This document shows positions 18,186 to 27,169 of a stretch of 64,000 nucleotides of DNA, piece after piece. The stretch is from UBA4660 sp034408895 (GTDB lineage: Bacteria > Bacteroidota > Bacteroidia > Flavobacteriales_D > Sanyastnellaceae): contig JAWXCI010000043.1 of the NCBI GenBank assembly GCA_034408895.1, positions 1 through 64,000 of the forward strand, in the 5' to 3' direction. A model generated the notes under the pieces. That model worked only from the letters and a program-made list of their open reading frames with translations. It searched no databases and had not been told where the DNA came from. A program made the position numbers and the translations under genes. The first letter of the stretch is position 1; each line of letters begins with the position of its first letter.

Positions 18186-18197
18186 CTTACATCAGGA

Positions 18198-19439
18198 TCA
18201 TTTCAAATTGTACTCTTTTATTTTCCGGTAGAGCGTGCGTTCGGAAATTCCCAATTCTTCAGCAGCGTGCTTGCGTTTGTTCTTATGCTTTTTAAGGGCT
18301 TTTGCGATATACTCTTTCTCCGAATCCTGAAGCGAAAATCTTTCTTCCACCACTTCGTGAACTTGCGGTGTGGTTCCATTACCGGCTACAGCCTGGCCTA
18401 TGCGAATGACTCCTGTTTGCGGAACACCGGTGGGTTGGCTGTGCCGGTGTTGACCTTCGCTGAAAACCCTTTGCACCAACTCCGTGTTTTCATCGTTTTG
18501 TTCAAAGCTACCCGACTGGATAATACCCATCACCAATTTCTTGACATCGTTCAAATCATTCTTCATGTCGAAGAGCACTTTGTAAAGAATTTCTCTTTCT
18601 GAAAATTGCGATTCGGTTCCCGATGCAGGAGGAATCATAAGTGACTTGCTTGCAAAACCTTCCTGGGGTAAATAGAAACGTAAAGTTTCTGGTGTGATGG
18701 TGCGTTCTTGTTCCAGCACACTCAATTGCTCAGTAATGTTCTTCAGTTGGCGGATGTTACCTGGCCAGGAATAATTCATCATCAACTCGCTGGCTTCGTC
18801 AGTGAGTTGGAGCAGGGGCATCCGGTACTTTTCGGCAAAATCGGTAGTGAATTTTGCAAAGAGCAAGGGGATGTCTTCTCTCCTTTCGCGCAGCGGTGGC
18901 AGGTAAACCGGTACCTGGTTCAAACGATAGTATAGGTCTTCGCGAAATTTTCCATTGCGTATGGCATCACTGAAATCAACGTTAGTTGCTGCCACCATGC
19001 GCACATCTGTCTTTTGCATTTTGGATGATCCCACACGAATAAATTCTCCCGTTTCGAGCACACGCAGCAAACGAACTTGAGTACCGAGCGGAAGTTCTGC
19101 CACCTCGTCCAGAAAAATTGTTCCGCCATTGGCTTCCTCAAAGTATCCCTTGCGGGCATCGGATGCCCCGGTGAATGAACCTTTCTCGTGACCGAATAAT
19201 TCTGAATCAATGGTGCCTTCAGGAATGGCACCACAGTTTACAGCTATGTATGGCGCATGTTTTCTTGCGCTGTAAGCGTGAATAATTTTCGGGATGTTTT
19301 CTTTCCCGGTTCCGCTTTCACCATTGATGAGTACTGACATGTTGGTTGCTGCCACCTGCACTGCAATGTCAAGTGAGCGCAAGAGCATCGGGGAGTTGCC
19401 GATGATTTCGAAACGTTGTTTAACAGATTTGATGTCCAT
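18198..19439 (-). CDS. Sigma-54-interacting transcriptional activator without receiver domain
   Basis: A 413-aa AAA+ activator of sigma-54 RNA polymerase. The central domain starts almost at the N-terminus: Walker A GESGTGKE (40-47), the sigma-54 loop GSFTGA (87-92; canonical GAFTGA), Walker B GGTIFLDEVAELP, and RLNQVPVYLPPLRER. A ~100-residue linker leads to a Fis-type helix-turn-helix (AAEELGISERTLYRKIKEY). It has no response-regulator or GAF domain, so its activity is not controlled by phosphorylation of its own N-terminus. I start it at 19439 (MDIKSVKQRF), 16 nt after miaB; an upstream Met would overlap miaB. Candidate targets include groSL. Confidence 0.92.
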   Translation of the reverse strand: MDIKSVKQRFEIIGNSPMLLRSLDIAVQVAATNMSVLINGESGTGKENIPKIIHAYSARKHAPYIAVNCGAIPEGTIDSELFGHEKGSFTGASDARKGYFEEANGGTIFLDEVAELPLGTQVRLLRVLETGEFIRVGSSKMQKTDVRMVAATNVDFSDAIRNGKFREDLYYRLNQVPVYLPPLRERREDIPLLFAKFTTDFAEKYRMPLLQLTDEASELMMNYSWPGNIRQLKNITEQLSVLEQERTITPETLRFYLPQEGFASKSLMIPPASGTESQFSEREILYKVLFDMKNDLNDVKKLVMGIIQSGSFEQNDENTELVQRVFSEGQHRHSQPTGVPQTGVIRIGQAVAGNGTTPQVHEVVEERFSLQDSEKEYIAKALKKHKNKRKHAAEELGISERTLYRKIKEYNLK

Positions 19440-19455
19440 ATTCCGAAGAGTAAAA

Positions 19456-20979
19456 TTAGGATGATGAAGAGTTGTTTGGATAGACTTTGATGACATGCCC
19501 CAGGAGCGTTACACTGGTGCAATCGGTTGTCAGCACATCCACATAGCCTCCTTTATTAATATTATTCTTTTTCGGGAAGACAACTACCACGTTTTGTGTG
19601 TTACGCCCGAAGAAATGATTCTCGGATTTCTTCGACACGCCTTCTACTAAAACCCTTTGCACATAGCCCACATATTTTTTTGTGCGAATAGCTGAGTTCT
19701 TCATCTGCACATCTATTACTTCCTGCAATCTTCTTCCTTTCACTTCTTCGGGTAAATCGTCATCATATTTTCTTTCTGCCAACGTTTTCGGGCGCTCGGA
19801 GTACTTGAACATGTAGGCCAGTTCATATTGCACTGAGCTCATCAATGAAATGGTGTCCTGATGTTCTTCTTCTGTTTCACCGCAGAAGCCTGTGATAATG
19901 TCTGTTGATATTCCACAATGGGGCATGATAGTGCGGATGGATTTTATCTTTTCCAAATACCACTCACGAGTGTAGCCGCGGTTCATGCGCTTCAGCACAT
20001 TACTATTCCCACTTTGCACTGGCAGATGAATGTATTTGCAGATGTTTTCATATTTCGCCATCACATGCAGCACATCATCGGTCATGTCTTTTGGGTGGGA
20101 AGTGGAAAATCGTATGCGCAGGTCGGGATGAATTTGTGCAACCATTTCCATCAACTGGGCAAAATTTACCGTTGGTTTTTCAGGTTCAACAATTTCGCCT
20201 TTGCCGGTCATGTTCCATTTGAAACTGTCCACGTTTTGTCCCAACAATGTTATCTCGCGGTAGCCTGCGCTGAACAATTCCGTTGCTTCGCGAACAATTG
20301 TTTGCGGGTCGCGGCTGCGTTCTCTTCCTCTTGTAAATGGGACTACACAAAATGAACACATGTTGTCGCAGCCGCGCATGATGGAGATGAATGCAGTGAC
20401 TCCGTTGCTGTTCAAGCGCACAGGTGTTATCTCCGCATAAGTTTCTTCACGGCTCAGCAAAACATTGACGGCTTGATGACCATCGTCCACTTTATTAATA
20501 AGGTTGGGGAGGTCGCGGTAGGCATCGGGGCCAACCACGAGGTCAACGAGTTTTTCTTCTTCCAGAAATTTTTCACGAAGCCTTTCAGCCATGCAGCCAA
20601 GTACGCCAATAGTCATGGAGGGTTTGCGCCTTTTGATGCTGCGGAGGTAATCGAGCCGCCCACGGATGCGTTGCTCGGCATTGTCGCGGATGGCGCAGGT
20701 ATTCAGCAACACAAGGTCGGCTTCTTCGGGGTCGCGGGTGGTGGTGAAACCTTCTTTGGCAAGAATGCTTGCTACGATTTCGCTGTCAGAAAAATTCATC
20801 TGGCATCCGTAGCTTTCAAGAAGGAGTTTGCGGGGGGGCTTGGCGGAGACTACCTCTGTTTCCAACATGAGGTATTCGCCCTGGCGGGTTTCTTCAATTA
20901 TTTTTTCTTCCACAGTGTTTGGCTGTTTTGAAATATGAGTGGCGAAGATATGGGTGGACACTATCCCGCCCATTTTCAA
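19456..20979 (-). CDS. miaB: tRNA-2-methylthio-N6-dimethylallyladenosine synthase
   Basis: A radical-SAM methylthiotransferase that modifies A37 of tRNAs reading UNN codons. The 507-aa product has the N-terminal UPF0004 domain (ESYGCQMNFSDSEIVASIL, LLNTCAIRDNAEQ, GVLGCMAER, giving three cluster cysteines), the radical SAM motif CDNMCSFC near residue 205, and a C-terminal TRAM domain. The first ~20 residues are not family-like; GTG at 20913 would give a more typical N-terminus. It heads the cluster miaB, sigma-54 activator, lptE, TPR gene, secG. Confidence 0.96.
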   Translation of the reverse strand: MKMGGIVSTHIFATHISKQPNTVEEKIIEETRQGEYLMLETEVVSAKPPRKLLLESYGCQMNFSDSEIVASILAKEGFTTTRDPEEADLVLLNTCAIRDNAEQRIRGRLDYLRSIKRRKPSMTIGVLGCMAERLREKFLEEEKLVDLVVGPDAYRDLPNLINKVDDGHQAVNVLLSREETYAEITPVRLNSNGVTAFISIMRGCDNMCSFCVVPFTRGRERSRDPQTIVREATELFSAGYREITLLGQNVDSFKWNMTGKGEIVEPEKPTVNFAQLMEMVAQIHPDLRIRFSTSHPKDMTDDVLHVMAKYENICKYIHLPVQSGNSNVLKRMNRGYTREWYLEKIKSIRTIMPHCGISTDIITGFCGETEEEHQDTISLMSSVQYELAYMFKYSERPKTLAERKYDDDLPEEVKGRRLQEVIDVQMKNSAIRTKKYVGYVQRVLVEGVSKKSENHFFGRNTQNVVVVFPKKNNINKGGYVDVLTTDCTSVTLLGHVIKVYPNNSSSS

Positions 20980-21017
20980 GCGTGGTGTCTTTCAAGCAAA
21001 TCATCGCACTCCAACAC

Positions 21018-23429
21018 CTATCTGCTTACAACAATCTTATGGGTTTCACCAAGGATTGCCACTACATAATTTCCCCCCGCCCATCCTGTAGTTGAAACCG
21101 GATTGTCCATGCCAATTGTTCCTGAAAAAACCTGGCGGCCTCTGGCATCGAATACTGTGATGGGTGTTTCCACATTGCACATATATGTAAGGATGTCGGC
21201 TGCCCAGTGAAGCAAGCTTGGGCTGTATGTTGATTCTTCCATGCCCACTACTCCGGTATGGACGGCCCATGCATAATCTCCTGGTTGTAAATCAAAAATG
21301 TCAATGCGGCCTGCCCAATTTTCATCACTGCCCTGGGTGTTGATGATGTAATTACTCCACTCCTGCCAGGCAACAGGAAATCCACCATCGAATTCACGCT
21401 GACGGTAGAGCAATACAATACTGTCTTCCGTCATATTGTTGTCTTCGAGGTATTGAAAAAAGAGTGGATCGAAATCGCTTGTGCCCCCATTGCCGGTGTA
21501 ACGGATGGTGGCGTTCACTTCTGTATCGTTTGAAAAATTTCCATCCACGCGCCACCAGCGGTCTGGTGAAATGAAATAATCGGTTGCGGGAATGAGGTGA
21601 GGGAAATCCGCTTCCGCCAAATGATTTTCTGCACGTATCCAAAGTGAATCAGAAGATCCCATGTTGATGACTTCGCATTCGAATTCTGCATAGTCAAAAT
21701 CAAAATCATCGACTTCGGTGAAAGTGTGTTCTTCGCCCAAAACGGCTTGAGAAATTTTTTCATCGCCATTAAGAAATACTGCGAAGGGTTCAAAACCATC
21801 GGGAAGAAAAATGGACTCAGACCAATTCCCTCCACTAAAAACCATGAGGGTGTCTTTGCGCTGGCCATTGCTTCCAAGTGCGGTTACAAGAAGCGGAACG
21901 TTTTCATAAAGGTCGGTTGCATAGTGCTGGTGTTGTTCAATTCCAAGATCCCAAAGCAAACCTGTATCAGTTCCAAAATGAGAGATGCGGAACTCGGAGT
22001 AGCCCGGCTCAAAAATCCAATTGTCGAAAAATGAATTGAGGTCGGCAGTGGTGTACTGCTGGAGGTAATCGCGAAGGCCTGCGCTGGTGATGTCGGTGAA
22101 GGCACTGTCTTCGAGAAAATTCTGAACACCTTCAAAAAAATCTTCATCACCCATGTAGCCCCGAAGGCAGTGTACCATATCGGCACCTTTATTATACACA
22201 TGGCTTCCGTAAGTGACTTCATGCGGAACGGGGCTTACCGGAAATCGCTCGCCATCCTGCTGGTGGGCATGAAGAATTACATCCTTGTGATTGTCGCGGA
22301 TGTATTCGAGATATTCATCATGGCCATAAATATCTTCGGTGAAAAGTGCTTCGCTGTAACGCGCCCAACCTTCGTTGAGCCACATCTCTCCGGCTTCATG
22401 GCACGTCACTAAATCGCCCCACCACATGTGCGAAAGTTCATGCGCCCAAAGCGTTTCCCATGCAAGCGTTCCATCAATTGCAAACAGCGGATATGAAATG
22501 TTTGTGGCGTGTTCCATTGCACCTCCATTGAACGGCACACAAGTAAACCCAACACGTGGGAAACGATACGGGCCGTAATCTTCTTCAAAGTATTCGAGGG
22601 CAGGAAGGAGGTTGATCATGCTTGCCTTTGCTTCGGTGGTGTCAATGGCCTTTGCTGTAATCCAAACAGGAATGTCAATACCCAATTCACTTTCAAAACT
22701 TTGTGCGACATGAACATAATCACCCACTGCAACTGATGCGAGGTAGGATGGAATTTCTTCATCCAAGATCCATTTTGTGAGGAGTGAATCCACACCCACG
22801 GTGTCAACCGAAATTCTCAATCCATTGCAGTAAGCGGTTTTTTCATCGGACGTGAGCACATTGAATTCATATGCACTGCGCTCCACGAAATTGTCGAAAC
22901 ATGGAAACCATACGCGGCCGTAGTTGTGCGGGTCGGCATCGAATCCCACTCCCAGGTTATAGGCATAACCTGACGAGAAATAAAATCCGCCCCATGAGGT
23001 GTCGTTTACCGGTGAACCGTGGTAGAAAACACGGACAGTGTATTCATCGTTTTCATTCAAGACCATAGGAAGATTCACGTGCAATAACTCTCCGATATGT
23101 GCGAATGTGAGTTGCTCGTCCGCAGCGGTGAGCACTGAGTCAACATTGAGTGCAAGCAGATCAAGATTGATCCAATCAATGTTGTCCATCTTCGAACGAA
23201 AATCAATGATGCACTCCCCAGAAATTTGCTGCGAGGACATCATGGTCATATCAAGATTGATGGTGTACTTGAGAATGTCCAACGTGTCGCTGCGTAGGTT
23301 GCCTTCATCTTCCATCATGCGTCCACCCAATTTCGGGATGTGTTTTTTCTTCTGGCAGTGTGAATGATTTTGAGAAATGATTTCACCTGAAAAAAAACAG
23401 GCGAACAGAAGTGCAATGATGATTTTCAT
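21018..23429 (-). CDS. Secreted M1 family metallo-aminopeptidase
   Basis: An 803-aa exported peptidase. It has a signal peptide (MKIIIALLFACFFSGEIISQ), an N-terminal beta domain, and a catalytic domain with GGAMEHAT (GAMEN variant), zinc motif HELSHMWWGDLVT near residue 327 and the third ligand in NEGWARYSEAL. After the catalytic part comes a Bacteroidota C-terminal extension ending ITVFDARGRQVFSG...GGNYVVAI...HKIVVSR, which resembles a T9SS type A sorting domain. It likely acts on peptides at or outside the cell surface. The gene stands alone, in the opposite direction to the TPR-like gene. Confidence 0.93.
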   Translation of the reverse strand: MKIIIALLFACFFSGEIISQNHSHCQKKKHIPKLGGRMMEDEGNLRSDTLDILKYTINLDMTMMSSQQISGECIIDFRSKMDNIDWINLDLLALNVDSVLTAADEQLTFAHIGELLHVNLPMVLNENDEYTVRVFYHGSPVNDTSWGGFYFSSGYAYNLGVGFDADPHNYGRVWFPCFDNFVERSAYEFNVLTSDEKTAYCNGLRISVDTVGVDSLLTKWILDEEIPSYLASVAVGDYVHVAQSFESELGIDIPVWITAKAIDTTEAKASMINLLPALEYFEEDYGPYRFPRVGFTCVPFNGGAMEHATNISYPLFAIDGTLAWETLWAHELSHMWWGDLVTCHEAGEMWLNEGWARYSEALFTEDIYGHDEYLEYIRDNHKDVILHAHQQDGERFPVSPVPHEVTYGSHVYNKGADMVHCLRGYMGDEDFFEGVQNFLEDSAFTDITSAGLRDYLQQYTTADLNSFFDNWIFEPGYSEFRISHFGTDTGLLWDLGIEQHQHYATDLYENVPLLVTALGSNGQRKDTLMVFSGGNWSESIFLPDGFEPFAVFLNGDEKISQAVLGEEHTFTEVDDFDFDYAEFECEVINMGSSDSLWIRAENHLAEADFPHLIPATDYFISPDRWWRVDGNFSNDTEVNATIRYTGNGGTSDFDPLFFQYLEDNNMTEDSIVLLYRQREFDGGFPVAWQEWSNYIINTQGSDENWAGRIDIFDLQPGDYAWAVHTGVVGMEESTYSPSLLHWAADILTYMCNVETPITVFDARGRQVFSGTIGMDNPVSTTGWAGGNYVVAILGETHKIVVSR

Positions 23430-23502
23430 CCCTCAAAGAAATGGAAAAGGGATATTGGATCGTGGAAAGTTTCCTGCGCACTACAATTCTCTGATCTCTT
23501 CG

Positions 23503-23599
23503 CGATACCCGCCTGCTGGCCGGGCGGGGTTATCTGCACCATATTTATTATCCGAAGTAGGGTATCGAGATTCCAATAGGTAAACTGCCGGTTGGAATC
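23503..23599. repeat. Cluster of inverted repeats
   Basis: CGATACCC (23503-23510) pairs with GGGTATCG (23560-23567), enclosing a GC-rich CCCGCC/GGGCGGG stem. GATTCCAA (23569-23576) pairs with TTGGAATC (23592-23599). The cluster occupies the gap between divergent genes, just before the start at 23636. Function unknown; it could be an extragenic palindromic element. Confidence 0.5.
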
Positions 23600-23635
23600 C
23601 TAAAAGACAAAAATCCCGTAATATTTGTAACCATT

Positions 23636-25156
23636 ATGAGAGCAAGCCAGGAACTTTTTGAACTGATAAAGTCGCTTACCAAAAGCGAAAAGCGTTTCTT
23701 TAAACTGCACAGTGCATTGCAAAGCGGAGAGAAGAATTACATCCGTCTGTTTGATTTGATGGACAAGATGCCGGAGTATAGCGAGGACGAAGTGAAGAAA
23801 ACCTTTAAAGGAGAAAAATTCATACGGCATCTTCCTTCCGAAAAAAATCATTTGTACAAACTTGTACTCAAAGCCCTTCGCGCATTTCATGGGGAGAATA
23901 GTGTGTCCAGCATCCTGAATCAGGAAATCAAGAACGTTGAAATACTTTACAACAAGGCACTCTTTGCTGAGTGCACTAAATTCCTGATGCGGGCTAAAAA
24001 GCTGGCTATACAGTATGAAAAATTTTATTATCTGTTTGAACTTATCAACTGGGAGAAAACGCTTTTAGAAGAAGCTTTTGAGCAGGGGCAATTCACCAAA
24101 GACCTGGATGCGCTTATAAAAGAAGAACAGGATGTGATTGAACGGTTACGCAATCTTGCAGCTTACCATGTGCTCTATGCCAAAATCAATTACGTTTTTC
24201 GCAGTGGTGGTTACGCTCGCACTGATGAGAACCACGCCATAGTAAATGAGATTGTGAATCATCCTTTGATAAAAGGAAAAAACACAGCACTGTCGAAACG
24301 CGCTGCAACCATTTGTTTTTACACGCAGGGATTTTGCAGCATGGCGGGTGGCGATTATACCAACGCCATTGAAAAATTTTTGAGGGTGAAACGAATCCTT
24401 GACGAACTTCCTCTTCTTCGTGGCGATTTAGCTAAGCGTTATGTGCGGGCATTGGGTAACATAGCAATGTGCCATGTGGATATCGGAAACATTCAGGAAG
24501 CCCGCAAAACCATTGCAGAGCTAAAATCTTTTGACGACAAGGCGGGTTTCGAATCGAATGATGTGCAGATGAGCATTTTTAAACTCTCGGCCATTGCGGA
24601 GTTGCAGATATGCCACAAAACCGGTGACTTCGACAAAGGCATTCGCGATGTGGATGCCATGTTGCAGCACCTAGGCCAATACGAGGGAATGCTGCACAAA
24701 GAACAGGAACTGGTGTTCTATTACCAGGCCGCATACATCTACTTCGGGGCGGGGCAATACAGCAAGGCACTGCACTGGATCAACAAATTGCTGAATGATA
24801 ACGAGAACACTTTGCGCCAGGATATTTACAGTTATGCACGGCTGATAAACCTTGCCATCCATTACGAACTGGAGCATTATGATTTGCTGGAGTACACTCT
24901 CAAGAGCACACTGCGCTACCTCACCAAACGCGACAGGGCTTATGAAATGGAACGTACCATTATGGAATACTTCAAAAAACTTATCCGCACGGTGCCCATG
25001 AGTGCGCGTAAGGATGTGTTCCGCGATTTCCGTAAGGCCATGGCCAAATACGAAAGTGCACCGGAGGCAGTGCTGTTGAAATTTTTCGACTTCACGAAAT
25101 GGATTGACTCAAAAGTGGAAGGGGTGACGCTGGCGGAAATAATCAGGAGAAAATAA
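23636..25156 (+). CDS. TPR-like helical repeat protein, unknown function
   Basis: A 506-aa, highly helical cytosolic protein with no signal peptide. The start (MRASQELFELIKSLTKSEKRFFKLH) is a pattern I associate with a large family of uncharacterised Bacteroidota proteins. The C-terminal two-thirds hold several degenerate TPR-like units, for example AGGDYTNAIEKFLRVKRIL and FGAGQYSKALHWINKLL. No catalytic motif is visible; such repeats usually mediate protein contacts. It follows a palindrome-rich gap and ends near a weak terminator-like hairpin. Confidence 0.85.
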   Translation: MRASQELFELIKSLTKSEKRFFKLHSALQSGEKNYIRLFDLMDKMPEYSEDEVKKTFKGEKFIRHLPSEKNHLYKLVLKALRAFHGENSVSSILNQEIKNVEILYNKALFAECTKFLMRAKKLAIQYEKFYYLFELINWEKTLLEEAFEQGQFTKDLDALIKEEQDVIERLRNLAAYHVLYAKINYVFRSGGYARTDENHAIVNEIVNHPLIKGKNTALSKRAATICFYTQGFCSMAGGDYTNAIEKFLRVKRILDELPLLRGDLAKRYVRALGNIAMCHVDIGNIQEARKTIAELKSFDDKAGFESNDVQMSIFKLSAIAELQICHKTGDFDKGIRDVDAMLQHLGQYEGMLHKEQELVFYYQAAYIYFGAGQYSKALHWINKLLNDNENTLRQDIYSYARLINLAIHYELEHYDLLEYTLKSTLRYLTKRDRAYEMERTIMEYFKKLIRTVPMSARKDVFRDFRKAMAKYESAPEAVLLKFFDFTKWIDSKVEGVTLAEIIRRK

Positions 25157-25172
25157 ACCTAATTGGTTTCCG

Positions 25173-25188
25173 AAAACCTAGGGGTTTT
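25173..25188 (+). terminator. Weak terminator-like hairpin
   Basis: AAAACC (25173-25178) pairs with GGTTTT (25183-25188) around a TAGG loop, 16 nt after the stop of the TPR-like gene. The stem is short, so function is uncertain. Confidence 0.4.
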
Positions 25189-25528
25189 GACCTGATACGT
25201 TCACGGAATGGTTTCCAATAATTAAAACACATGTTTTTGTGCAGGCAGTGTTGATTTCAATCGCCTGAACACTCGTTTCAATCAGCATAGCACTGGCGGC
25301 TGTTTTGCCAACACACGTGTCAATTATTATTACATAGGGTTCTGTTGCTCTAGCACCGTTCTCTGTTGGAACAACACCGGGATTGGTGGGGTAGATGTGG
25401 GTTTGAGAAGTGAGAACCGGATTCGAGATCGTAAGAGAGTGTAAACCAAACTGTGCAGAGTGAAAATTTTCAAGCGTGGTGGAACGGCAATATTTCCCGA
25501 AGTACGCTGGCAGAAAAGTTGTCTCATA
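25181..25528 (-). other. Gap with an open frame lacking a start
   Basis: Between the genes ending at 25156 and 25543 I find no convincing gene. On the minus strand one frame stays open for 116 codons (25528 to 25181, stop TAG 25178-25180), but it has no ATG near its beginning and resembles no family I know. It lies directly downstream of a frameshifted secreted-protein gene, so it may be a remnant of a further secreted protein. Confidence 0.25.
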
Positions 25529-25542
25529 TCATGGGAATTAAA

Positions 25543-27169
25543 TTAATTCACAGCAAACCTTTGCCGAATTACTTTATTTTCATTGAATACTTCTGCGAAG
25601 TATAAGCCGGATGCTAAACTATTTATTGCTACTGAAAAAGACTTAGATTGAAGAACAAATGTGGCTGCCAGTTTTCCGGAGTAATCAAAAATATTTAAGG
25701 TGAATGGCGTGTGAATCTTTTCCGTATTGATCCATCCTGTAAGATAATCATAAGTGGGGTTCATCAATATCATCCCATCGGCTGTTTCGGAGAATTCTTC
25801 TACCGCTATCGGGTAACTCATTCTAGCAAGATAGGCATCGGAACTTCCAGCGTTGAACATGGTTGTTGCAAGTGTTTGCGTTCCACCGAAGCTGCCTCCG
25901 ACATATAAACTACCATCCGCTGCTGTATCCATATCAGCAATGATAAGGCCTCCCTCACCTGAATTATCATAAGTGAAAACACTATTGCATACACCGGAAC
26001 TATTGATCTGAAATAACAACATGGCGTCCAAGTCCTCTTCGCTGTACAGGCAAGGTGAATCAACATATCCGAACCGATTGAATGAAAGATAGAAGGAATC
26101 CCCTGCCGGCTCAATAACAAAGTTTCCATTGTGTGTTCCTTCAAAATTATCTACCAGCGATAAGTTTCCATCCAGGTCAAATTTCAATAAGACAAAGGAG
26201 TAGTCACTAGAATTTTCATAATCAGGAACTTCAAAATCTTCCGCGTAAAGCGAAGAAGTCGAATCTCTCTCAACAAGCCACAAGCCACTTTGATCATTTA
26301 CTGCCAGTTGGTATGAAGACATATACTCATCAACCCAAACTTTCTTTGCCCACTCAATATTTCCATTAAGATCCATTTGAGCAATCAAACTACCATTGAA
26401 ATTTTCCTCGTTAGGCGGTAGTGGCGTTCCTACCACCAACTCGATTCCATCAAGGTTCACTGATTCATTGAACTCCGCTGTAAAAATTAATTTGTCATTT
26501 ACAAACCGGATTTGGCCTGAACTGAAATCGCCTGGGTAGCCCTTGACCCAATCACAATTGCCATCGGGTAAAAATTTAGCGACTACAAGATCGGTTGCAC
26601 TTAATGGATTATAAGTTGTTTCGCAGAATTCTGTTGCGTTCATTGCCGTTCCGACTACATAAATATTGTTCAAATCATCTATTGTAAAATCTGAAAAATT
26701 TGTGTTCAAAAACCCTCCAAATATAGTCATCTGCTCACATTCCCCGTCACTGTTAAAATAAAAAGACGGGCAGGAGTAATGCCTGTTCCTGTGGTATTGC
26801 TACAAGGGTTGTATGGCATACCAAATATTATTATTTTGTTGTCATTGGTAACATCCATTTTCCCAATTGCCTCCCACGGATATCCCTCAAAATTATCTGT
26901 ACCGAAGTGCTTCGCCCAAATCAATTCACCATCACTATTGTAACGGATTAGGAACACTTCGTTGTATCCGTTGGTGGGAAGAATCACATCTCCCAGATCC
27001 ACATTATGAGAGTATGTTCCGCCTATTACTATGTCTCCATGTAGGGCAACAGCAAGACTTGCTGTAAAATCAAGGTCGTTACCGCCAATAACGTTGTTCC
27101 AAACCCAGGATTGCGCTTGACCCTTTACAAATGTTGAATAAGAATGAAGAAAAGAAGTAATCTAATCAT
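25543..27169 (-). pseudogene. Secreted beta-propeller-like protein with T9SS type A tail, two frameshifts
   Basis: Three frames join into one ~542-aa protein. From ATG 27169 the first frame gives a signal peptide (MIRLLLFFILIQH), then shifts at a three-A run (27129-27131) into VKGQAQSWVWNNVIGGND and SBBP-like repeats (FLIRYNSDGELIWAKHFG). A second shift at the five-A run 26760-26764 leads into NSDGECEQMTIFGGF and continues to a C-terminal sorting domain ending FAEVFNENKVIRQRFAVN. Each break is repaired by adding one T in the coding strand. Either the gene is decayed or the assembly lost two homopolymer bases. Its start overlaps the end of the GH5-like gene by 8 nt, so the two are probably cotranslated. 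Confidence 0.8.

Noticed and set aside
25330..25527. 65-codon minus-strand frame
   Set aside because: Its composition is not protein-like, and a longer open frame overlaps it; neither resembles a known family.
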